From: Verrucomicrobiia bacterium
Lineage (GTDB): Bacteria; Verrucomicrobiota; Verrucomicrobiia; Limisphaerales; DTLC01
Reading direction: 5' to 3'
DNA length: 5,055 bases
NCBI GenBank assembly: GCA_025061935.1
Contig: JANWZY010000059.1
Location: forward strand, 1-5,055
Position numbers and translations under genes: made by a program. The notes below the pieces were generated by a model, which saw only the letters and a program-made list of their open reading frames with translations, had not been told where the DNA came from and made no database searches. Below, in pieces: positions 1 through 5,055 of the stretch. Positions within the stretch are counted from its first letter, which is position 1, and each line of letters begins with the position of its first letter.

Positions 1-963
1 CGCGGACAACGCGAGGTCTGCCGAGAGAATGGTGCAAGCAGGATCGTACACGGTCCAATTTACTTCCAAAGATGCGTTTGACACCGTGCCCCAAGTGCAT
101 TCAGCGCGGGCAGCTCGCGCGCGCAGTGTCGCTGCCGGTCCAGCGCTGTCGTCTCTGAGGCCGTTTACGCGCAGGCTCAAGGTGGCATCCGACAGCTTGA
201 GCCACGGCGTCTCGACGCCCTGGACCGCGATCGCGACCAGGCCGTTGAAGGTTTCCGGCTTAGCCGCGTCGGCCATAAAATCCAGGTGTACTTTTGTGAC
301 ACCTTCAAGCCGTAGCTGTTCGAGCAGCGCCGCGAGTTTCCAAAGACTCGACTCCAGTTGCGCAGCCGTTTTTTCAGGCGCAGGTCGTTCACGCCCGAGC
401 AATGCCGATACGTTTGTAAGCGCTCCGTTCAACTGTAGTTTGATCGCTGCGAACTCTGTCCGGCATGTGCGTATGATCCAGCGGTCGAGCCCGTAAAACT
501 CTGTCTGAAGGTGCAGGTCGTGAAAGCTGAGTTCCTTTGGGGGCAGCTCGCCGGCGCGAACCAAGCAGTGCATGGTGCCGTCTTGTACGCGGAGCCGTCG
601 GACTACGAAGCGCGGCCTGATAAGCGCGGTGCAGACCGGCTGCAGTTCTACTGACCTGGCCGAGAAACTCAGGTGTGGCCACGTCCCTGCAGAGGTCACA
701 TTTACCTTTTCTGCTACGAGCGTGCCGCGCCAGCTCAGCCGTATCCGTGCCGCCTGCACGTCGAAGCCGTGTGCTCGCAGATGGTTAACCAGGTGTCGAG
801 CCACGGTGCGTGGCAGCCCGATGCATGCCAGGTAAAGCCCGGCACAGACGATCGCGAGCGCGACAGCTAAGCCGAGCCTACGCAGGATGCGCGCGGTGCA
901 CTTGCCGCGCTGCGCTCCGATTCGGTCATGCAGTGCAGGTGGGTTATTGTGCGGGGTGGCCAA
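1..963 (-). CDS. AsmA-like membrane-anchored protein, N-terminal part (3' end beyond window)
   Basis: A minus-strand frame with no stop from above position 963 down to position 1, giving 321 residues if it starts at TTG 963. The N-terminus is polar and basic, followed by one membrane helix at about residues 29-50 (LGLAVALAIVCAGLYL). Directly after it comes LVNHLRAHGFDVQAARIRLSW and then a run of short strands such as LVAEKVNV, VRRLRVQDGTMHC and LHLQTEFYGLDRW, then IKLQLNGALTNVSALL. An amphipathic helix (about 200-219) and further strands including VETPWLKLSDATLSLRV follow. This anchor-plus-beta pattern resembles the N-termini of AsmA / DUF748-type proteins, which in proteobacteria are linked to envelope lipid transport and outer-membrane assembly. 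The family call rests on pattern, not on a diagnostic motif. Five cysteines lie after the helix (about 111, 133, 167, 289, 310). No ATG or GTG start exists in this frame before the helix; TTG 963 overlaps the DUF4340 gene by 20 bases, CTG 933 is the other option, and a frameshift is discussed in the findings. Confidence 0.65.
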   Translation of the reverse strand, partial: MATPHNNPPALHDRIGAQRGKCTARILRRLGLAVALAIVCAGLYLACIGLPRTVARHLVNHLRAHGFDVQAARIRLSWRGTLVAEKVNVTSAGTWPHLSFSARSVELQPVCTALIRPRFVVRRLRVQDGTMHCLVRAGELPPKELSFHDLHLQTEFYGLDRWIIRTCRTEFAAIKLQLNGALTNVSALLGRERPAPEKTAAQLESSLWKLAALLEQLRLEGVTKVHLDFMADAAKPETFNGLVAIAVQGVETPWLKLSDATLSLRVNGLRDDSAGPAATLRARAARAECTWGTVSNASLEVNWTVYDPACTILSADLALSA

Positions 964-2758
964 ACTTAAGGTAGCTATTGATGTAGTCGTACAGGTGCGG
1001 GTACAGCTCGAAGACCCACGGTTGACCGTCCAGCAGGACGGCGCCGCAGGGCAACGCGCGCGGCGAGAATCCACCAAGCTCGAGCGTGAACCTTGTGCCG
1101 TTGCGTGTCTCGACCGTGATGGTGTCCGACTGGTCAGTGAATTTGTAGCTTGCACGCGCCTCGTTGCCGTAGCCGAGCCACATCACGGCTGTTAGCATGC
1201 CGAGCCGGTGCACTGTTTCCTCGACAGCGAACGGGTTAAGAATGCCTTGCGAGCCGGGCGCAAACGTCCACTGGTTTGTGCCTGTGCGGCGGAGCTCGGT
1301 GAGCTTACCTTTTTCACGAACGATGAGTCGCACAACATCGTTTTCTGTGAATTGCCAGATGCGCCGGTCGCGTAGTTGCCATCCGGCCGATGGCAACCGC
1401 ACGTATTGGCTCAGTTGCACTGCATAGACGGAGTCTTCGTCGGCGCGTTTGGCGTAAACCTTGTCACCCTGCACATTTCCAAACATCAGGTGCGCCACAA
1501 TGCCATTCGTACTGGTGCCGGTTGCGCCAACTTTGCCCGAGCGCAGTATGTACTGGCGCGCAGGCGGGTTAAGTCCGTAGCTCGGCAAGTCGTGCTCGGT
1601 GACGACGTATTTTACGAACTCCGCCACCTCGAGCGCCTCGAGCGCGCCGAACATTTGCTGCAGTAGCAATGTGTCAGCGGCGAAACTGTTGGTTCCCACC
1701 ACCTGCCATTGGTTCTCTGTGAGGCGCCGGACCGCGAAGTTTTCTGCGCCAATGACTTCGACCGCGTCAACCGTGCCTGCGGGGATGCGCACGAGGCTGC
1801 GGTCGCGGAACTCCTCGAACCTTGTGCGCCATGGGTGGATTGGTTCGGCGGGTACGACCAGTACATTGGGCTGACCGGCGCGCCGCGCGTATAACAGTGC
1901 GGCGTCGCCACCCGGGCTAGAGCCGAACTGCAGGTGTGCGACCGTGTTCGTGCCGCGCCCAAACACAAGTTCCAGCCCAGGCCTGAGCAGTCCAAATGTC
2001 TCGAGGTCTGCCCCGGGGTCGTCCGTGACGAATTGCGTGACGCGGGTCCGGCCAAGCTTGGCTAGCAGGTCGTCTATTTTCCGTGAATCCGCGCGCGCTT
2101 CGATCGGCCAGACGAGCCGCCACGCGCCCGTATTGGTGTTCCATGCCAGTTCGAACACGCGGCTACCGTTGTTCAGTACCAGCACGCGGTCGAAGCTTAA
2201 CTTGCCGAGCTGGATCAGGGCGGTGTCGCGCCAGTCTGCGGCTGTTTGCGGAATCAGACTCAACATGCTGGCCTCAGCAGTGAAAACTTCGGGTTTGCCC
2301 ACCACACGCACAAACAATCGATCTTTGAGCGGGGCCAGGCGCCCGATGTGCACCTGGATCCGCTCGCGGTGCTGGTTGATGATAATCACCGACCTGGGCG
2401 GGTCGAATCCGAACTCGCGCTCCGGCGCGTCGCGCGTTTTCAATTCCTGGAGTGTGATCTGGTGCCGGGTATCGAGCCGCTCGAGCGCGCGCAGCAGCGC
2501 CTCGACCAGCTCTGCTTGCGCCGGGTACACGATCGGCTTGGTGATCAGCCATGTGCCGTTGGTGCGCTCGACGCAGATTTCGAGCTGCCCGGCGGGCCTG
2601 ACCTGCACGCTCGTAACAGCGTCCACGTTTAGCTCTGGCATGGCACGGAAAGCGTCTGGGGGGAGCGTACGCCTGCCGAGGTGCCGTTCGAAAAAGAAGA
2701 TGAACGTGAACAATCCGGCAGCCAGCACAACTAGTGTGACTGTGGTCTTTGGATTCAT
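944..2758 (-). CDS. DUF4340 domain protein with four tandem repeat units
   Basis: Complete 604-residue protein. DUF4340 proteins are regularly encoded next to GldG-like ABC auxiliary genes, but their biochemical role is not established. The N-terminus is MNPKTT followed by a membrane helix at about residues 7-23 and then a long soluble region, so it is probably a singly anchored extracytoplasmic protein. I see four related units at about 44-182, 188-323, 329-469 and 473-595. Each has a beta pair ending in Trp (W70, W213, W351, W497), a helix with a Leu-rich face, an FGL/YGL-like turn (116-118, 255-257, 394-396, weaker at 538-540) and a strand pair such as VYAKRADEDSVYAV. Units 1-3 end in WRDTAL, FRDRSL and LRDRRI. 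The start ATG 2758 is secure, because a stop lies upstream in frame and the helix follows directly. It lacks a recognisable ribosome binding site. It ends in TAA 946-944, where the next gene probably already begins. Confidence 0.9.
   Translation of the reverse strand: MNPKTTVTLVVLAAGLFTFIFFFERHLGRRTLPPDAFRAMPELNVDAVTSVQVRPAGQLEICVERTNGTWLITKPIVYPAQAELVEALLRALERLDTRHQITLQELKTRDAPEREFGFDPPRSVIIINQHRERIQVHIGRLAPLKDRLFVRVVGKPEVFTAEASMLSLIPQTAADWRDTALIQLGKLSFDRVLVLNNGSRVFELAWNTNTGAWRLVWPIEARADSRKIDDLLAKLGRTRVTQFVTDDPGADLETFGLLRPGLELVFGRGTNTVAHLQFGSSPGGDAALLYARRAGQPNVLVVPAEPIHPWRTRFEEFRDRSLVRIPAGTVDAVEVIGAENFAVRRLTENQWQVVGTNSFAADTLLLQQMFGALEALEVAEFVKYVVTEHDLPSYGLNPPARQYILRSGKVGATGTSTNGIVAHLMFGNVQGDKVYAKRADEDSVYAVQLSQYVRLPSAGWQLRDRRIWQFTENDVVRLIVREKGKLTELRRTGTNQWTFAPGSQGILNPFAVEETVHRLGMLTAVMWLGYGNEARASYKFTDQSDTITVETRNGTRFTLELGGFSPRALPCGAVLLDGQPWVFELYPHLYDYINSYLKFGHPAQ
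1628..1645. repeat. 9-bp direct tandem repeat inside the DUF4340 gene
   Basis: CTCGAGCGC occurs twice in direct succession. On the coding strand it gives the tandem residues ALEALE in a helix of repeat unit 3 (about residues 372-377). Because nine bases is three codons, the frame is kept. It looks like a small local duplication that merely repeats one helical element. Confidence 0.7.
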
Positions 2759-2886
2759 CGGTTGCGTATTGGTACCAGTTGTGCGTTCGACCCTTTGCCA
2801 GTTGCGGTCGGGGCCTGCCTGGGCAGGCGGGCCTCATCATCCGGTGTGTGAAAATGTCCCGAGGTCGGCATTGGCTGTGAACTGGG
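2759..2886 (-). other. 128-base gap between the GldG-like and DUF4340 genes
   Basis: This is the only real gap in the cluster. The frame of the downstream gene cannot be extended into it: a TGA lies in frame at 2836-2834 and no start codon lies between that and ATG 2758. I see no convincing -35/-10 pair and no Shine-Dalgarno sequence before ATG 2758. A perfect inverted repeat at 2813-2828 is listed separately. The gap could be a transcribed spacer with an RNA hairpin, or could hold a promoter too degenerate to recognise. Confidence 0.6.
2813..2828. repeat. Perfect inverted repeat (7-bp arms) between two cluster genes
   Basis: The arms GCCTGCC and GGCAGGC are exact reverse complements separated by TG, giving a GC-rich hairpin on either strand. 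The two-base loop is tight, so in RNA the innermost pair would probably open to give six pairs and a four-base loop. Flanking GG and CC bases could add two pairs across a three-base bulge. On the minus strand the hairpin is followed by GC-rich sequence without a T-run, so it does not look like an intrinsic terminator. It could be an mRNA-stabilising hairpin, an attenuator, or one copy of a dispersed palindromic repeat. No second copy is seen in the window. Confidence 0.6.
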
Positions 2887-4419
2887 TTAGTGCTTGCGCC
2901 GCCACCAAACCAACAGTCCCAGCAGCAGTACTGCGCCGGGGAACCCGAGCAGCAGCGTCAATTGCGCCTGTTGTAACTGTTGCTCGGTCATGATCAGGCG
3001 ATATTCCTTCAGCGGTTCGGGCACAATCCCCTCAAGCATCACCTGGGGCTGGTCGAGCAGCCAGCTTACGGCTAGCACGCCGAAGTAATGGTTCGCCGGC
3101 GGCGACTCGATCAGCTCGTTGTCGAGGCATAGCGAGTCACCGACCACCACGATCCGGGTTGTACCGCGCTCGGGATTGAGTCCTTTGACGCTGCCTTGCT
3201 CGACGGCCACGATCAGTGGGAACACGCCCCGCCTGTCCCAGTACGGGTTCGGGTACGGCACGCCGTCCCGGAGCTGACTCACTTCGATCGCGCTTTCGCT
3301 GGTGGCGACCAACACTTCGACTCGGGGCGCTTCGGGTCCAGCAGCGCCCGCGCGGAATTGTCCCACAGCGCGTGGCAGGACAAGCCGCACGCGCATGTCG
3401 GGCGAGTCAGCCAACAACGCTTTGGTCACCGGGTGCTCGGTGGTATATGGCGCGGCGAGCAGGTCGTTGCCTGTTGGAGAGTGTTTCGGATCAAGTATCG
3501 CCTTGTCCCCCACCGCAACGTTCCACTTCAACAGGAGCGATTCGAGGCCTGACCTGGCGGCATGCACCGCATTGTTGAGCAGCACGAGCATGCGCCCGCC
3601 CTGGTTAAGAAAGTTCTCCAGCTTCGCCAGCTCGGCGTCGCTGTAAGGCATGCGCGGCCCGGCTATGATCAGCAATTGGCAATCGGTCGGTATCTCGTTC
3701 GTGCCGATGAGCGACACCTTTTCGATTTGCGCGTCCAGCTTTTCGGCCAAGATTTGTGCGAACCGCGCGTATCCATGCGGGTGGCCGAACTTTTCCGGGT
3801 CATGCTCGCCGTGGCCTTGAATGAATCCGATCTTAACCCTGCGCGGGTTGGCCAGATTGAAGATCGCGCTCGTAAATAATGCTTCGCCGCGGAAAGCCAC
3901 GTAGCGCTTCCTAAATTCTGGCGGGTCGGTGCCCGGTTCGCTTTCAAACTGCACATCGGCTAGCTCGTTTGCGTAAAAGACGCGCGTCCGGCCGTCGCAC
4001 TCGAACACGACGAAATTTTTGTTCTTCAGCGCGCCGAGCCGGTGCGCAGCGAGCACTAGCTCGGCTTCGGCAGGTTGCCGCACCGGGTCAACTGTCCGGA
4101 ACCGAATGCGCGGGTTGACGTAATTGTACTCCTTAAGCAGCGACACGACCAGGGTATGGAGTGTCTCCTCGTCCCGTGTGTTGAAAACCACGGTGACATT
4201 CACCGGGTTAGTAACTGTGCTCAACACACGCAGCGTCTGGGGCGATAGCCTGACAGCGCGCTGCGCCGTTGCCGCCCAGCGTGCGTAGTGGCGCGCGCTC
4301 AAATAGTTAAGCATTACGACCACAGCGAGCAACGCTGCCACGCTCACGGCAACGTTGATTTCGATCCATCGCCGCTTGCGCGGTGAAAAGCTAGGCATTG
4401 TTGTGCACTGTGTGTCCAT
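2887..4419 (-). CDS. GldG-like ABC transporter auxiliary protein
   Basis: Complete 510-residue protein of the GldG / ABC_transp_aux class, the non-ATPase partner of GldF-type permeases. In gliding Bacteroidetes the relatives belong to the GldAFG complex; elsewhere the substrate is generally unknown. A basic N-terminus (PRKRRW) precedes a membrane helix at about residues 22-41. A large soluble region follows, and a second helix lies near 487-506 ending WWRRKH, so the middle is probably extracytoplasmic. The first half shows the family pattern: LSPQTLRVLSTV, then a beta-alpha segment with VTVVFNTRDEETLHTL, then a line on residue-bond coordinates of a chain (KEYNYVNPRIRFRTVDP). Near 196-208 is KIGFIQGHGEHDPE, the GHGE motif typical of the family, followed by a segment rich in alternating helix and strand that ends LNQGGRMLVLL (about 270-281). 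RIVVVGDSLCLDNELI (about 422-437) also fits. ATG 4419 is chosen over the in-frame ATG at 4398 because of its one-base spacing from the permease stop and the GGAAG just upstream. Confidence 0.9.
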   Translation of the reverse strand: MDTQCTTMPSFSPRKRRWIEINVAVSVAALLAVVVMLNYLSARHYARWAATAQRAVRLSPQTLRVLSTVTNPVNVTVVFNTRDEETLHTLVVSLLKEYNYVNPRIRFRTVDPVRQPAEAELVLAAHRLGALKNKNFVVFECDGRTRVFYANELADVQFESEPGTDPPEFRKRYVAFRGEALFTSAIFNLANPRRVKIGFIQGHGEHDPEKFGHPHGYARFAQILAEKLDAQIEKVSLIGTNEIPTDCQLLIIAGPRMPYSDAELAKLENFLNQGGRMLVLLNNAVHAARSGLESLLLKWNVAVGDKAILDPKHSPTGNDLLAAPYTTEHPVTKALLADSPDMRVRLVLPRAVGQFRAGAAGPEAPRVEVLVATSESAIEVSQLRDGVPYPNPYWDRRGVFPLIVAVEQGSVKGLNPERGTTRIVVVGDSLCLDNELIESPPANHYFGVLAVSWLLDQPQVMLEGIVPEPLKEYRLIMTEQQLQQAQLTLLLGFPGAVLLLGLLVWWRRKH

Positions 4420-4420
4420 T

Positions 4421-5055
4421 TTACTTCCAGCGCCGGCTCTCGATCACGCGCACGGTCAAAAACAGGAAAAATACAGTCCCCGTTAGGCACAACACGACCG
4501 GGCGCGTATCAATTATGCCCCTGGCGAACTCTTGCATGTGTTCAACCAATGCCAGGTACGTTAAAACCTGTCCGGCCCACCCATTGTGATGGTCGAACCG
4601 GTCGCTAAGAAAGCTGAGCACAAACAGGCCCATGCTGATGGCAAAGCTGATCATTGCGGCTACGATTTGATTCCGCGTCAATGCCGATGCGAAACACCCA
4701 ATGGCCACAAACAGGCATCCCAACAGCAATATGCCGCTGAACATTATTCCGACGGTCAGCGGGTCAACAGCAGCCGGGTCATTTACAAACGGCCTGAGGA
4801 ACAGGATACAGCCCAATAGCGGCAGCCACATCAGCATGTACATCAGGAGCGCCGCGCTGAACTTTGCGAGCACGACCTGCCAGTCACCCACTGGTGTGGT
4901 CATCAATGTCTCGAACGTGCCCGAGAATTTTTCCTGGGCAATCAGCCGCATCGTAATCAGTGGCGCGCCCAGTAGCAAAATCAGCCAGAAAAAAGGTGTT
5001 GCGTAGAACAGCTCCGTTACTGGCGCAGCGGTGGGCTCGAGCCGCAGTTTGACCA
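4421..5055 (-). CDS. GldF-like ABC-2 type permease, C-terminal part (5' end beyond window)
   Basis: Membrane subunit of an ABC exporter; it would form the channel with a separate ATP-binding protein. The frame is open from the right edge and gives 210 complete residues before a TAA stop at 4423-4421. A TTG at 4978 could be taken as a start, but the 25 residues upstream (ending PFFWLI) continue the same membrane helix, so the gene runs off the edge. Five hydrophobic segments are visible, around residues 16-36, 67-86, 100-124, 133-152 and 188-205 of the visible part. After the first comes a cytoplasmic stretch, EKFSGTFETLMTTPVGDW, which matches the conserved E-x-x-G-T-x-E-x-L-x-x-x-P coupling region of ABC-2 and GldF-type permeases. 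Such permeases are usually about 240 residues, so roughly 30-40 residues including the first helix are missing. The next gene begins one base after the stop, so co-translation is likely. Class assignment is firm; the substrate is unknown. Confidence 0.88.
   Translation of the reverse strand, partial: VKLRLEPTAAPVTELFYATPFFWLILLLGAPLITMRLIAQEKFSGTFETLMTTPVGDWQVVLAKFSAALLMYMLMWLPLLGCILFLRPFVNDPAAVDPLTVGIMFSGILLLGCLFVAIGCFASALTRNQIVAAMISFAISMGLFVLSFLSDRFDHHNGWAGQVLTYLALVEHMQEFARGIIDTRPVVLCLTGTVFFLFLTVRVIESRRWK
4424..4428 (-). promoter_or_regulatory. Possible ribosome binding site for the GldG-like gene
   Basis: On the minus strand the bases GGAAG lie inside the last codons of the permease gene, four bases before ATG 4419. 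The spacing is short for a Shine-Dalgarno element, but this is the only purine-rich match near any start in the window, and it favours ATG 4419 over the later ATG at 4398, which has no such sequence. Weak call. Confidence 0.35.

Noticed and set aside
29..496. A 155-codon plus-strand open frame near the left edge
   Set aside because: It lies opposite the uninterrupted frame of the AsmA-like protein and has low-complexity Ser/Ala/Arg composition without a recognisable fold or start signal.
389..682. A 97-codon minus-strand open frame inside the AsmA-like gene
   Set aside because: It is an out-of-frame reading of that gene, rich in Arg and Ala; the real frame is open through the whole region and gives an anchor followed by regular strands.
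820..848. Possible lipobox in the AsmA-like protein (LYLAC after the hydrophobic stretch)
   Set aside because: The residues before Cys47 are Y-L-A, which lacks the aliphatic residue needed at position -3, and the helix is typical of an uncleaved anchor.
2806..2835. Intrinsic terminator at the intergenic palindrome
   Set aside because: On neither strand is the hairpin followed by a run of T, and the flanking sequence is GC-rich.
2274..2840. A 188-codon minus-strand frame overlapping the start of the DUF4340 gene
   Set aside because: It is the same strand in another frame, extremely rich in Arg and Ala, and conflicts with the well-supported DUF4340 reading.
1944..2993. A 349-codon plus-strand open frame
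   Set aside because: It lies opposite the DUF4340 gene, the spacer and the end of the GldG-like gene. Its translation is rich in Ser, Arg and Thr with no domain pattern, as expected for the complement of a GC-rich coding strand, whereas the minus-strand proteins have clear family features.

Overview
The window holds one minus-strand gene cluster, read from high to low coordinates, and is almost entirely coding. Four genes are visible: (1) the C-terminal part of an ABC-2 type permease of the GldF kind, cut by the right edge; (2) a complete GldG-like auxiliary protein of such transporters; (3) a complete 604-residue DUF4340 protein; (4) the N-terminal 321 or so residues of a membrane-anchored, beta-rich AsmA-like protein, cut by the left edge. 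Genes 1 and 2 are one base apart. Genes 2 and 3 are separated by 128 bases that contain a perfect inverted repeat. Genes 3 and 4 overlap by about 20 bases if gene 4 uses the TTG start proposed here.

The order permease, GldG-like, DUF4340 is the usual layout of a Gld-type ABC export cassette. Its ATP-binding subunit would be expected just beyond the right edge. The proteins make a coherent envelope system: a membrane channel, a large protein anchored at both ends with its middle probably outside the membrane, a singly anchored repeat protein, and an AsmA-like protein of a class tied elsewhere to envelope lipid or outer-membrane work. The substrate cannot be read from the sequence.

The organism is probably a GC-rich, double-membrane bacterium. 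The cassette together with the style of the DUF4340 N-terminus (MNPKTT, then a membrane helix) fits Verrucomicrobiota or a related PVC lineage. This is recalled family knowledge, not a search result, and confidence is moderate. Recognisable Shine-Dalgarno sequences are weak or absent.

I found no tRNA, rRNA, CRISPR array, insertion sequence or plus-strand gene that I can support. The many plus-strand open frames lie opposite real genes and look like shadows. The points most worth a second look are the start of gene 4 (TTG, or an ATG put out of frame by a one-base indel), the four-unit repeat architecture of the DUF4340 protein, the linkage of an AsmA-like gene to a Gld-type exporter, and the hairpin between genes 2 and 3.
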